A stretch of 64,000 nucleotides of DNA. It comes from Gimesia aquarii (GTDB lineage Bacteria > Planctomycetota > Planctomycetia > Planctomycetales > Planctomycetaceae). Below the pieces are notes generated by a model that was given only the letters and a program-made list of their open reading frames with translations, did no database searches and was not told the origin of the DNA. The DNA lies in NCBI RefSeq assembly GCF_007748175.1, contig NZ_CP037422.1:3888520-3952519 (forward strand), in the 5' to 3' direction. Both the position numbers and the translations under genes were made by a program. This document shows, one piece after another, positions 17,724 to 26,912 of this stretch; within the stretch, counting starts at the first letter, position 1; the number at the start of each line of letters is the position of its first letter.

Positions 17724-18089
17724 TTAAGAATCCCCATCTGTTACGGGAATATATTTGTTGTAGAGCTCTGCATAATCTTCACGAACTGGGGTAAATACAT
17801 CCAAAACAACAGCTGGCCCATCGATGGCGATGACTTTGTGTGGCGTATTTGGAGGGATAATAAACATCGCGCCAGCCTCGACAATCCGCACTTCGTCTCC
17901 CATTGTGAACTCTAATTTGCCCTTAAGCAACATCCCTCCCTGCTCGTGGGGATGATCGTGCAAAGGAACAACTGCTCCCTCATCCATTTCCAGATAAGAC
18001 AACATCAGATTTTCCCCATAGGGAGTACGCATTTTGCAGCCAGGAAGAACTTCTAACGGTTTTACTGTATTGATGTCAATAAACGGCAT
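17724..18089 (-). CDS. Cupin domain-containing protein
   Basis: This single-domain cupin of about 121 residues has the first cupin motif as HDHPHEQGGMLLKGKLEF, giving metal-binding His/His/Glu candidates, and the second as PPNTPHKV with its His. It belongs to the Cupin_2 type often found as small sugar- or carboxylate-binding enzymes or sensors; no substrate can be assigned. The frame opens with TTG at 18098, but the ATG at 18089 with AAGGAA about 10 bases upstream is the better start. It converges on the MerR-type gene with about 70 bases between and shares no obvious operon. Confidence 0.85.
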   Translation of the reverse strand: MPFIDINTVKPLEVLPGCKMRTPYGENLMLSYLEMDEGAVVPLHDHPHEQGGMLLKGKLEFTMGDEVRIVEAGAMFIIPPNTPHKVIAIDGPAVVLDVFTPVREDYAELYNKYIPVTDGDS

Positions 18090-18322
18090 ATCTATCAAGT
18101 TCCTTAGTAAAGAGACTAATTATACATTCAAATGATTATATCACTCCCAAGTTAAATAAACGGTTAAAGAATTGATAGCTTCCTGAACCTGTAGGCTCAA
18201 AAGCCTGTCCAATACCTAAGAACTTCGATTTGGTAGAAATGAAACTGGTAAAAGCCAATTTCGTTGACCACAATGTGATAAATCGTTTATTACCACAGAA
18301 CTTCCAGAGGACAGATTCGATA

Positions 18323-18937
18323 ATGTATGTGCCATCTGCTTTCAGCATTACGGATTTGAATGAACTTCATAATTTTATAGAACAACACAGTTTTGCGACT
18401 CTGATTTCCCAAATGGATAATGAACCATTTGCCAGCCATTTACCTATTTTACTTGATCGCAAACAAGGTAGATTAATTGGTCATTTTGCAAGAGCGAATC
18501 CACATGCCGAGATGAAACAGCACCAGAGTGTGCTCACCATTTTCCATGGCCCCCACGCTTATATCTCACCAACCTGGTACGAAAACCCAGATACGGTTCC
18601 CACCTGGAATTATCTCGCCGTACATGTCTATGGACGCTATTCCCAAATTGAAGATCCAAAAGAATTGAAGGACATTCTTGAGCAATATGTTGACTTTTTT
18701 GAAGCCTCTCAACCTGCTCAATGGTCGATACAAAATGTAGACTCTACGCTTATCAATCAGTTACTGAAGGGGATCGTCGGATTTACGATTGAGATCGACC
18801 GCATTGAAGGCAAATTTAAACTCAACCAGAATCACTCAGTTGAACGACGAAAAAAAGTCATCAATCATTTAAAGCAAGAACGTGGCGACAACCCTCAAGC
18901 CATCGCCTCGTTGATGCGTGCACAATTAACCGATTAA
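18323..18937 (+). CDS. PaiB-type FMN-binding negative transcriptional regulator family protein
   Basis: This protein of about 204 residues opens with the canonical family start MYVPSAFSI and contains [30 protein letters not shown] and [10 protein letters not shown], the FMN-binding split-barrel signature of the PaiB/FMN_bind_2 family. In Bacillus PaiB affects sporulation and degradative enzyme genes; in most bacteria the role is unknown and may be enzymatic. I chose the ATG at 18323 (GAGGA about 11 bases upstream) over an upstream TTG because family members begin there. Its stop codon shares bases with the stop of the convergent RNase Y gene (TTAA). Confidence 0.88.
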   Translation: MYVPSAFSITDLNELHNFIEQHSFATLISQMDNEPFASHLPILLDRKQGRLIGHFARANPHAEMKQHQSVLTIFHGPHAYISPTWYENPDTVPTWNYLAVHVYGRYSQIEDPKELKDILEQYVDFFEASQPAQWSIQNVDSTLINQLLKGIVGFTIEIDRIEGKFKLNQNHSVERRKKVINHLKQERGDNPQAIASLMRAQLTD

Positions 18938-20481
18938 CGGGCATACTCAATCGTACGCGACTCTCGCATGACTGTCACACGAACTTCACCTGGATACGTT
19001 AACGTTTCCTCGATCGCCTTTGCGATGTCTTTACACATTTTTGCCGCTTCACGATCATTTACCTGATCTGAATCCACAATAACACGCACTTCTCTCCCCG
19101 CTTGAATGGCATAGGTATGGTCGACACCTGGAAATCCACAAACAAGTGTTTCCAACTCTTCTAAACGTCGAACATATTTCTCAAGTGTATCTCGACGCGC
19201 TCCCGGACGTGAAGCAGAACACGCATCAGCGGCAGCTACTAATACGGTATAGATATAATCAGGACGAATATCATCATGGTGTCCCGCCGCCGCATGTACA
19301 ACTTCCTGCGACTCTCCATATCGTTTCAACAACTGGGCACCGACAGCAGGATGCCCCCCTTCCATCTCATGGTCTGCTGCTTTTCCAACATCATGAAACA
19401 GTCCACACCGACGAGCAATTGTACCATCCAGACCAAGTTGTTCTGCCATAATACCAGTTAACGCAGAAACCTCGATTGAATGCCTTAACACATTTTGACT
19501 ATAACTTGTTCGAAAATGGAGTCTCCCCAACAAGTCGACTAACTTGGGATTCACCCCTGAGATATTCACTTCCTGACATGCATTCTGTCCCATTGTCTGA
19601 ATATACTCTTCAAGCTCTTTCTGAGTCTCCTCAACAACTTCTTCGATACGAGCAGGATGAATTCGACCGTCGTTGACTAATTTCTGAAGAGACATTTTAC
19701 CAATCTGACGCCGCACATTATCAAATGCAGACACGACAACGACCCCCGGAGTATCGTCTACAATCACATCAACTCCAGTCGCTTTTTCAAAAGCGCGAAT
19801 ATTGCGACCCTCGCGACCGATAATCCGCCCTTTCATTTCTTCTTCTGGCAATTCCACAGTGGAAACTGTTGTTTCTGCTACATGACCAGAGGCAAACCGC
19901 TGAACGGCCATTCCAATCGTCTCACGCGCAATTTTATCACACGTCTGTTTTAATTCAGCTTGATGCTTGAGAATCAGTGCCCCGGTTTCATTCTTCAAAT
20001 CTCCTTCCAAACGATCCAATAACATCTTGGAAGCGGTCTCTCGATCAAGTCCACTAATCTTAAACAGCTCTTCTTGCTGGCTTTTAAGGGCGCGCTCGAG
20101 TTCCTGTTCTCTGGCTTCGACCGCCTTGGATCGGGATGCAATTTTGGATTGAGTTGCCTGAATCATGGCTTCCTTTTTGAGGAAATCTGCTTGTTGGTCC
20201 TCTAAAGTGGCTTCTCGCTTACTAAGTTTCTTTTCAATCGACCATAGCTCTTCTCGTTGTTTGTTAACATCTTCTTCAAGAGCTTCTCGACGTTGCAACA
20301 ACTCTTCTTTGGCTTCCAGCTTTTGGCTCTTGAGCAAATTTTCTGAATCGATTTCTGCTTGTTTCAGAATCTGTGCATACGATTGGTAAGCGGATCCGCG
20401 GCGAATTCGATCAAAAAAATAACCAATGACAGCCCCGACGATAAACGCCAGGCCAGCCCCAATAGCAACTTCAGTAAACAT
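18934..20481 (-). CDS. rny: Ribonuclease Y
   Basis: This 515-residue membrane-anchored endoribonuclease initiates mRNA decay. An N-terminal transmembrane helix (about 4-23) leads into a long, Glu/Lys/Gln-rich coiled coil (about 30-180). A KH RNA-binding domain follows ([15 protein letters not shown] at about 218-231), then the HD catalytic domain with [10 protein letters not shown] (metal-binding His363/Asp364 region), [11 protein letters not shown] and the [14 protein letters not shown] segment. Length and architecture match the family closely. It appears to be transcribed alone. Confidence 0.97.
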   Translation of the reverse strand: MFTEVAIGAGLAFIVGAVIGYFFDRIRRGSAYQSYAQILKQAEIDSENLLKSQKLEAKEELLQRREALEEDVNKQREELWSIEKKLSKREATLEDQQADFLKKEAMIQATQSKIASRSKAVEAREQELERALKSQQEELFKISGLDRETASKMLLDRLEGDLKNETGALILKHQAELKQTCDKIARETIGMAVQRFASGHVAETTVSTVELPEEEMKGRIIGREGRNIRAFEKATGVDVIVDDTPGVVVVSAFDNVRRQIGKMSLQKLVNDGRIHPARIEEVVEETQKELEEYIQTMGQNACQEVNISGVNPKLVDLLGRLHFRTSYSQNVLRHSIEVSALTGIMAEQLGLDGTIARRCGLFHDVGKAADHEMEGGHPAVGAQLLKRYGESQEVVHAAAGHHDDIRPDYIYTVLVAAADACSASRPGARRDTLEKYVRRLEELETLVCGFPGVDHTYAIQAGREVRVIVDSDQVNDREAAKMCKDIAKAIEETLTYPGEVRVTVMRESRTIEYAR

Positions 20482-20775
20482 ATTCCAGGTGCTTCCTATG
20501 CGCCTATAGTGAAAGTCCCTTTCCTGTTATCCGCTATATGGCCTTAGCAAACAACAGAGACAAAATTGAACTCATCTCGATTTAAACTCCAAAAAGAGAA
20601 TAAACAGATCAGCACAAATCATGTTGTCAGGAATTTCTTTAGGATGACAGGAGCGCCAGAGAGTTTTGAAATTAAATATGCCTGATTAAAGAAATGAATT
20701 CAATGACATGATTTAATTTTTTGCAGCCCAGGATAACACTTATACAACAAACAGATAGTCCGTATTTTGATCTAG
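20482..20775. other. Intergenic region upstream of rny
   Basis: This AT-rich stretch of about 290 bases between the RNase Y start and a weak small ORF probably contains the rny promoter. I see no RNA gene, repeat or convincing terminator in it. Confidence 0.4.
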
Positions 20776-21033
20776 TTATCGACGTTTAAAACGACATTCG
20801 TCAGATCTTACCTTTACGGGCACACGAGACCGCTGCTCTATTCCCAAACGAGACAAAAAACGACGCACGATCTCATTTCTCTGTTTCAATTGAGTCATAA
20901 ACTCAACATCCCAAAAGTGACTTCTCTTAAAAGAAGACGACTCTCGAGAACGAATCAGCGTCGGCAATACTCTCACCAATTTAGTAAGAAGAACATAAAT
21001 TGCTAAAATTGTCTCATTGAGAATACCAAACAT
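20776..21033 (-). CDS. Small hypothetical basic protein with hydrophobic N-terminus (weak call)
   Basis: This is an 85-residue frame whose first 25 residues are hydrophobic (TILAIYVLLTKLVRVLPTL) and whose remainder is very basic, ending RFKRR. It starts with ATG but has no clear Shine-Dalgarno, and I recognise no family. It fills part of an otherwise empty kilobase between rny and tilS, which is the main argument for it. A second small membrane-type frame, apparently broken, lies just upstream on the same strand at 21096-21247. It may be spurious. Confidence 0.35.
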   Translation of the reverse strand: MFGILNETILAIYVLLTKLVRVLPTLIRSRESSSFKRSHFWDVEFMTQLKQRNEIVRRFLSRLGIEQRSRVPVKVRSDECRFKRR

Positions 21034-21095
21034 TGTTGATTTTCCAATTCCACTGAACCTGGGACTACTTTTAAAAACTCTTTAATTACAGTGAT

Positions 21096-21247
21096 TTATT
21101 CAACACACATTGAGTCAAAAAATGTCGCTGTAACAATGCTCCCTAACAAACCAAGAAATGCCGAAAGGAAACCTAAAAAATAAAAAACGATGAAATTATT
21201 ATGAAAAGTGAACGCCCACGCCTCTAGTAAAAAACAGAATTACTCAT
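21096..21247 (-). pseudogene. Possible small membrane-protein gene broken by a homopolymer frameshift
   Basis: From the ATG at 21247 only seven codons are open. Adding one T to the six-base run at 21229-21234 (minus-strand sense) opens about 50 codons ending at 21096, encoding a hydrophobic peptide containing FLGFLSAFLGLLGSIVTA and ending in a charged CVE tail. AGGAG abuts the ATG directly, which is poor spacing. It could be a decayed gene, a sequencing error or chance; I recognise no family. Confidence 0.25.
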
Positions 21248-21468
21248 CTCCTAATTTGAAGAGAATAAGATCTTCAAAAAAAGACGGAATCAGTCTCAAA
21301 CTGAAACGTAGGTGAAACTTCTCTTAAATTTCCATTATTTATGGTAACAAGACAAATCTAGTTTCGATAGTATATAGTTACAAATATTGGCTGAAACTCA
21401 AATCTCACTCTCTGAAGCTATTACTATAACTTCTTAATCTCTCCCACTTTCCAGAATTCAATTTCTCG
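21248..21468. other. AT-rich intergenic region upstream of tilS
   Basis: This region of about 220 bases is assumed to hold the tilS promoter. No RNA gene, inverted repeat of note or ORF with coding character was seen. Confidence 0.35.
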
Positions 21469-22530
21469 ATGAACCAGTTTGTTCAAGCAGTAAAACAGGG
21501 GTTACTTGAATGTGAAGGGCGGGTTGAATCAGAATCCCTAAAAGATATTAACGCAAGTCCACCTACTTCTATTTTAGAAAATCGCATTCTGATCGCTGTC
21601 TCAGGAGGAGCAGACAGTGTTGCTTTAATGCAAGCATTACACCAATTAAGCAATTCATCCTACACTGCTTCGTTAACCGTGGCGCATTTCAATCATGGCT
21701 TGAGAGGAAATCGCTCGGACACTGATGCGAAATGGCTCAAAACCGAATGTGAGCGGTTGGCAATCCCTTTTGTTTATGAAAAACAGGAACTAAGCCGTCT
21801 TCAACAAGAATCGGGTGAAGGTTTAGAAGAACTCTGCAGAAAGGTGCGGTACGACTTTTTAGTCCGCATGGCCCAGGAAAATCAGTGCACACGAATTGCC
21901 ATTGCACATACATGCGACGATCAAGCTGAGACTGTCTTGCACCATATTATCAGAGGTACTGGAATCTCAGGTCTCAAAGGAATCCCTCGTATTCGCCATT
22001 TGCAGAAGGGAATTTTTTTAATCCGTCCTCTACTCGAAATCAGCCGCGGAGAAATACTCAACTATTTAAAAATATGCTCTCAAGAATTTCGACAAGATGA
22101 AACTAACTCTGATGTCAAATTCACTCGAAACCGCATACGACACGAATTATTACCTTTCTTAAAAAAAGAACTGAATTCAAACGTAATTCAAGCATTAAAC
22201 CGGCTCTCTCATCAGGCCGATGAAGTGAGCACGCTTATTGATGAACAAGCGGAGCAGATATTGACTGCCGCAACCTTAGACAAAAATCAGGAAATATGGC
22301 GATTAGATTGCGATGTTTTTAAAAATACTCCAGACTATATCATTCGACAATGTTTTCTAAAAATATGGCAAAGAATGGATTGGCCACGAAAACGAATGGG
22401 CTTTGATCACTGGCAAAGATTGTTAAAACTCTCCAGGTCGGATCAGAAATTAAATCTGCCGGACGGAATCAATGCAGAGCGCCGTGAACGACTACTTATT
22501 TTACGCAGGTTGAAAGCCCCCACTTTATAG
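21469..22530 (+). CDS. tilS: tRNA(Ile)-lysidine synthetase
   Basis: This 353-residue N-type PP-loop ATPase attaches lysine to C34 of the CAU-anticodon tRNA(Ile), changing its specificity from Met to Ile; it acts in the cytoplasm and is essential in most bacteria. The PP-loop SGGADS is at residues 45-50, followed by HFNHGLRG, the IAHTCDDQAETVLHHIIRGTG block and TRNRIRHELLPFL, all diagnostic. The N-terminal extension before the PP loop is about 35 residues, longer than usual, and the C-terminal domain is short but contains the DWPRKRMGF region. It stands alone. Confidence 0.95.
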   Translation: MNQFVQAVKQGLLECEGRVESESLKDINASPPTSILENRILIAVSGGADSVALMQALHQLSNSSYTASLTVAHFNHGLRGNRSDTDAKWLKTECERLAIPFVYEKQELSRLQQESGEGLEELCRKVRYDFLVRMAQENQCTRIAIAHTCDDQAETVLHHIIRGTGISGLKGIPRIRHLQKGIFLIRPLLEISRGEILNYLKICSQEFRQDETNSDVKFTRNRIRHELLPFLKKELNSNVIQALNRLSHQADEVSTLIDEQAEQILTAATLDKNQEIWRLDCDVFKNTPDYIIRQCFLKIWQRMDWPRKRMGFDHWQRLLKLSRSDQKLNLPDGINAERRERLLILRRLKAPTL

Positions 22531-22813
22531 TAAGCCCCGGGAATCTGATAAACATTCGCATTCCAGCATATGTATTGTGGAAAATTTGTTTCAGGTTGGT
22601 TAGAATCTGGCGTTGCTGATAAAAAATGCAACACCGCTTCGTCACGATTTGAGAGTCAAGATGAAGTATGTTTTGTGTTATTGTCGTGTGATCAAGACCA
22701 TTCGAAGCACCCATTCCTGATCAGCTTCCGATCTTAATCGCTTCTGAATTAATACTGCTTGTAAAACACATTACACCCGTTTCTCGCCCTGTTCAATCAA
22801 AGAAATTGCAACT

Positions 22814-24367
22814 ATGAATAACAATAAACCACTGTTTATTGCGAGCTTTATGACACTCATTGCCGCCGGCGTGGGTTTCGCAATCCGAGGAGGTATCCTG
22901 GCGGACTGGGGTGCCCAATACGGTTTTACTAAACTGGAACTGGGAACAATTACTGGAGGTGGCCTTGTTGGTTTCGGAATTGTGATTCTGTTAGCCAGCC
23001 TCATTACCGACAATGTTGGTTACAAACCAATCTTGCTGTTGGCTTTTATATTACATGTACTTTCTGCATTAGTGACTTTTGCGGCAACTCCGATTTTCGA
23101 ATCCGTAGGTAAGGATGGAACTTACTGGTGTCTCTACGTTGGTATGTTTATGTTTGCTGTTGCCAATGGTCTCTGTGAAGCGGTAATTAATCCGCTCGTT
23201 GCCACTCTCTACCCTAAACAGAAAACCCACTACCTAAATATTTTACATGCGGGCTGGCCTGGCGGATTGATTATTGGTGGAATCATCGCCGCAATATATG
23301 GTAATTTAAAAGAAACGATTCCCGGACTCCGCTGGGAAATACCTATGGCGGTCTTTTTGATTCCGACTCTGATTTATGGATTCATTGTCATTAAAGAAAA
23401 GTTCCCACTTTCGGAGGCCAAATCTGCCGGCGTAAGTTACGGACAGATGCTGATGACATTTGCCAGTCCATTACTTATATTCTTACTCTTCTTACATGCT
23501 TGTGTGGGATATGTAGAGCTAGGAACTGATAGCTGGATTGCGAGTATTACAGATTCTATTCTGACTGGTCAGGGGCTGATTCTATTCGTTTATGCATCCC
23601 TGATCATGTTTGTCCTGCGATTCTTTGCTGGCCCGATTGTAGAAAGAATTAACCCGCTGGGTCTGCTCTGTGTGAGTGCATGCTTTGGCGCTGTTGGCTT
23701 ATACATGATTGGCTCTTTTGAAGCTGCTTATATGATCTGGATCGCGGTCACCGTGTATGGTCTAGGAAAAACTTTTCTCTGGCCAACCATGCTTGGTGTC
23801 GTTGGCGAACGTTTCCCTCAAGGGGGCGCGATTACGATGGGAGCGATGGGCGGTATTGGAATGCTTTCCGCCGGTCTCTTGGGTGGTCCTGGAATTGGTT
23901 ATAATCAAGACTATTACGCTACCAAAGATCTGGAAAAACTCTCACCTCAAGCGTATGAACGGTATTCCGTCGCAGAGAAAAGTGGCTTCTTGTTTTTGCC
24001 CAAGATTAAAGGGCTCGATGGAGCCAAAGTAAGTGTTCTTAATAACGATGGCAAAGATTTGGAAGAAACCGTCACACAACTAAAAAAAGAAGGCAAAACG
24101 GATAAAAATATTACCGCACTTAATGAATGGTGGCAGGGTGCAAAGAAATATGCTTCTGAAGACAAGGAGCCTGTAGATGAAGCAGGGATCTATGGTGGTC
24201 GTATGGCATTGAAATGTACGGCGTTAGTGCCTCTGATCATGGCCATTGGTTACTTTATTCTCGTCTTATACTTCCGCTCCAAGGGTGGATATCAGGTTGA
24301 GGTTCTCCACGGTGAAGAACCCATCGGAGAGCATTATACTGGCGGTATTGAAGGCCCCATCGAATAA
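22814..24367 (+). CDS. MFS transporter (FucP-like sugar permease type)
   Basis: This 517-residue major facilitator superfamily permease has about 12 hydrophobic segments. The N-terminal half has AGVGFAIRGGILADW and LASLITDNVGYKP in the first cytoplasmic loop, followed by HAGWPGGLIIGG. A long hydrophilic insertion lies in the C-terminal half (about 365-460, with KGLDGAKVSVLNNDGK) before the last transmembrane segments. This insertion is unusual for MFS sugar permeases and looks like an extra-membrane domain. The substrate is unknown. It is monocistronic, closed by the strong terminator at 24401-24432. Confidence 0.88.
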   Translation: MNNNKPLFIASFMTLIAAGVGFAIRGGILADWGAQYGFTKLELGTITGGGLVGFGIVILLASLITDNVGYKPILLLAFILHVLSALVTFAATPIFESVGKDGTYWCLYVGMFMFAVANGLCEAVINPLVATLYPKQKTHYLNILHAGWPGGLIIGGIIAAIYGNLKETIPGLRWEIPMAVFLIPTLIYGFIVIKEKFPLSEAKSAGVSYGQMLMTFASPLLIFLLFLHACVGYVELGTDSWIASITDSILTGQGLILFVYASLIMFVLRFFAGPIVERINPLGLLCVSACFGAVGLYMIGSFEAAYMIWIAVTVYGLGKTFLWPTMLGVVGERFPQGGAITMGAMGGIGMLSAGLLGGPGIGYNQDYYATKDLEKLSPQAYERYSVAEKSGFLFLPKIKGLDGAKVSVLNNDGKDLEETVTQLKKEGKTDKNITALNEWWQGAKKYASEDKEPVDEAGIYGGRMALKCTALVPLIMAIGYFILVLYFRSKGGYQVEVLHGEEPIGEHYTGGIEGPIE

Positions 24368-24400
24368 CGGCAGATACTCTTATATCTGTAGATCACTTTT

Positions 24401-24432
24401 AACGACCACCTGAATTCAGGTGGTCGTTTTTT
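24401..24432 (+). terminator. Rho-independent terminator with a perfect 28-bp palindrome
   Basis: The 28 bases from 24401 to 24428 are perfectly self-complementary, with arms ACGACCACC/GGTGGTCGT and GAATTC at the centre. The arm runs straight into a six-T tract (24427-24432). It lies 33 bases after the MFS stop codon, as expected for an intrinsic terminator on the plus strand. Confidence 0.92.
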
Positions 24433-24672
24433 CTTCAAATCAATACAGCGAAATCACTTAGAAATGAGAGTCTATCTCTCTTCGTTTAGACTTGCACCAG
24501 ACAAAGCTCGAAATTGATGGAAAGGGCCGGATCGAAAAGATTCAAAACGGTATTCATCAACGTCAATGGGTTGACTTTTTGAGCAATAGCTGGATAACAG
24601 AACTATATTATCCCAAAGATTTTACAACTATATACTCCTCGATACTTCGTCTAAAGCGACAGGTTTTACCAA
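24433..24672. other. Intergenic region upstream of the threonine-synthase-like operon
   Basis: About 240 bases follow the terminator. A 75-codon frame here lacks coding character and overlaps the next gene start, so I do not call it. The promoter of the downstream four-gene operon presumably lies here. Confidence 0.35.
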
Positions 24673-25902
24673 ATGCACGATTCGTTCCCGGAGACTCCTA
24701 CTTTTGTAACCCATCTTGAATGTGGCATGGAACGCGACCACTATGCAGCCGATCAATTGCACGGTCTTTCACAGGCAGGAAAACCACTACTGGTTAAATA
24801 CGATTTAAACCAAATTGCACTGTCAGTCTCTCAAGCGGACCTGGCAAGCCGCCCAGCAAATCTCTGGCGTTACCGAGAATTCCTGCCGGTTCGTAAATCA
24901 GAAAATATTGTCAGTTTGGGAGAAATTCAAACTCCGTTGATCCCTGCTCCGAATTTGCAGGGTGGTAAAGGTTCAATCTGGATCAAAGATGAAGGTCGAC
25001 TTCCCACCGGTTCGTTTAAAGCACGCGGACTTTGTATGGCAGTCTCAATGGCGAAAGAGCTTGGCGTTACAAAAGTAGCCATGCCCACAAATGGTAATGC
25101 CGGCTCAGCACTAGCTGCCTACGGAACACGTGCCGGTATGAAGTCTTATATATTCTGCCCAGAAGATACCCCCGAAATCAATGTGCGTGAGATTGCCGCG
25201 CAAGGTGCACAGGTCTGGCGGGTCAACGGATTGATCAATGACTGTGGCAAGATCGTTGCACAGGGAAAAGAATCTGTAGGCTGGTTTGATTTCTCAACAC
25301 TCAAAGAACCCTATCGTATTGAAGGTAAAAAAACGATGGGCCTGGAACTAGCTGACCAGATGGGATGGCAGGTTCCCGATGTCATTTTTTATCCCACCGG
25401 CGGCGGAACCGGCCTGATCGGCATGTGGAAAGCTTTTAACGAGCTTAAAGAAATTGGCTGGCTGACAGGAAAACTGCCTCGTATGGTTGCCGTCCAGGCG
25501 AGTGGATGCGCTCCAATGGTAAAAGCATATGACGAAGGCAAAGAACACGCCGATCTCTGGGAAAATGCACATACTGTAGCAGCAGGCATTCGTGTACCTG
25601 TTGCCGTTGGTGATTTTCTAATCTTGCGGGCAGTGCGAGAAAGCCAAGGGTTCGCCACTGCCGTGGATGATGCGCAAATCACCGCAGCATTAGACGAAGT
25701 CTCCCGCCAGGAAGGCTTCCTCATGTGCCCGGAAGGGGCCGCAACTTATGCAGCGTATAAGCAGGAACTCATATCAGGACGTATCAGCCCCGATGAAAGC
25801 GCTGTTTTATTTAATTGTGCATCTGGTTTGAAATACGAACTCCCCCCCGCTGATCAGTCAATCGATATCACTCAGCCGATTGACTTCTCTCTTTTTACCT
25901 GA
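24673..25902 (+). CDS. Threonine synthase-like PLP-dependent enzyme
   Basis: This 409-residue fold-type II pyridoxal-phosphate enzyme of the threonine synthase family has the PLP-binding lysine in PTGSFKARG (Lys116), the phosphate-binding PTNGNAGSALAAYG and the YPTGGGTGLIGMW glycine loop. The N-terminal segment resembles the small zinc-ribbon found in many threonine synthases but keeps only one cysteine (HLECGMERD), so metal binding is probably lost. It is the first of four plus-strand genes (hydroxyacid dehydrogenase, MFS, TauE). Threonine synthesis is the default call. Because cysteate synthase evolved from this family and a TauE-type exporter is nearby, a sulfonate-related reaction is an alternative. 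Confidence 0.82.
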   Translation: MHDSFPETPTFVTHLECGMERDHYAADQLHGLSQAGKPLLVKYDLNQIALSVSQADLASRPANLWRYREFLPVRKSENIVSLGEIQTPLIPAPNLQGGKGSIWIKDEGRLPTGSFKARGLCMAVSMAKELGVTKVAMPTNGNAGSALAAYGTRAGMKSYIFCPEDTPEINVREIAAQGAQVWRVNGLINDCGKIVAQGKESVGWFDFSTLKEPYRIEGKKTMGLELADQMGWQVPDVIFYPTGGGTGLIGMWKAFNELKEIGWLTGKLPRMVAVQASGCAPMVKAYDEGKEHADLWENAHTVAAGIRVPVAVGDFLILRAVRESQGFATAVDDAQITAALDEVSRQEGFLMCPEGAATYAAYKQELISGRISPDESAVLFNCASGLKYELPPADQSIDITQPIDFSLFT

Positions 25903-25943
25903 AATGTATGACCTTTTGAAATACCAGAGTGGAAAGCGTTGAG

Positions 25944-26894
25944 ATGAACGATGTTCTAGTAACCGAGAATATTCAAGGGGCGGCCATGAATCGCCTCATA
26001 AAGGATCTTGACGTCGAATTCGATGAATACCTCTGGCAAAATAGAGATTTACTCAAACAGAAAATCCAGAAAACCCAAGCTTTAATCGTAAGAAATCAGA
26101 CACAAGTCAACCAGGAGCTGATTGATGCTGCTCCTCATTTGAAAATCGTGGCACGAGCAGGCGCTGGCCTCGATAATGTAGATACACAATATGCGCACGA
26201 GAAAGGGATTGTGGTCTGTTTTACTCCCGATGCGAATTCTCTCTCTGTGGCAGAGCTAACGATTGGCTTAATGCTTTCCTTGTTACGAAAGATACCCGAA
26301 GCACGCCAGGATACTCTGACAGGAGGCTGGAATCGACTCAAGTTTACCGGCTCTGAACTTTATGGTAAGACATTCGGCCTGATTGGGATGGGCCGCATTG
26401 GAACTTTGACAGCGACTCGTGCTCACGCTTTCGGAATGAAAATTATCGCAGCGGACCCCTATCTCTCTGCAGATGCACCGCAACTCGAGCAATTAAACGG
26501 ACAACTTGTGCCTCTGGATGCACTGCTCTCCCAGGCAGATGTCGTCTCCTGTCATAGCCCTTTGACATCGAATACCAGAAAAATGTTGACTTATCAGCAT
26601 TTTTGCAAAATGAAACCAGACGCATTTTTTATCAACACCTCACGTGGAGAAGTAGTCGACGAACATGGCCTGACGCAAGCACTCCTGGAACATAAACTGG
26701 CCGGTGCGGCGCTGGATGTCAGAGAAACTGAGCCTCCCCTACAAAGTCCTTTAAACCAGATGGAAAACGTTATCTTAACTCCCCATATCGCCGCCTTTAC
26801 TCTTGAAGCACAAAACCGCGTGGTTGAGTCTGTTTGTCAAGATGTGCGTTTAGTGCTGAGCGGACATAAAGCGATCAATGTTTTTGAACCTTAA
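25944..26894 (+). CDS. D-isomer-specific 2-hydroxyacid dehydrogenase (SerA-like, no ACT domain)
   Basis: This NAD-dependent dehydrogenase of about 316 residues has an N-terminal substrate half (ARAGAGLDNVDTQYA), the NAD-binding GLIGMGRIGT, the catalytic Arg in NTSRGEVVDE, a Glu in RETEPP and a His in TPHIAAFT. It matches the catalytic core of 3-phosphoglycerate dehydrogenase but ends without a regulatory domain. I prefer the ATG at 25944 (GGAAAG 6 bases upstream) to the GTG at 25929. It lies 41 bases after the threonine-synthase-like gene and 18 bases before the MFS gene, so one transcript is likely. The substrate is a 2-hydroxy or 2-oxo acid not identifiable from sequence. Confidence 0.87.
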   Translation: MNDVLVTENIQGAAMNRLIKDLDVEFDEYLWQNRDLLKQKIQKTQALIVRNQTQVNQELIDAAPHLKIVARAGAGLDNVDTQYAHEKGIVVCFTPDANSLSVAELTIGLMLSLLRKIPEARQDTLTGGWNRLKFTGSELYGKTFGLIGMGRIGTLTATRAHAFGMKIIAADPYLSADAPQLEQLNGQLVPLDALLSQADVVSCHSPLTSNTRKMLTYQHFCKMKPDAFFINTSRGEVVDEHGLTQALLEHKLAGAALDVRETEPPLQSPLNQMENVILTPHIAAFTLEAQNRVVESVCQDVRLVLSGHKAINVFEP

Positions 26895-26912
26895 TCTGAG
26901 AGAATCAGCTTG

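Noticed and set aside
24492..24719. Plus-strand 75-codon frame before the threonine-synthase-like gene
   Set aside because: No homology signal, no ribosome binding site, and it runs into the real gene in another frame.
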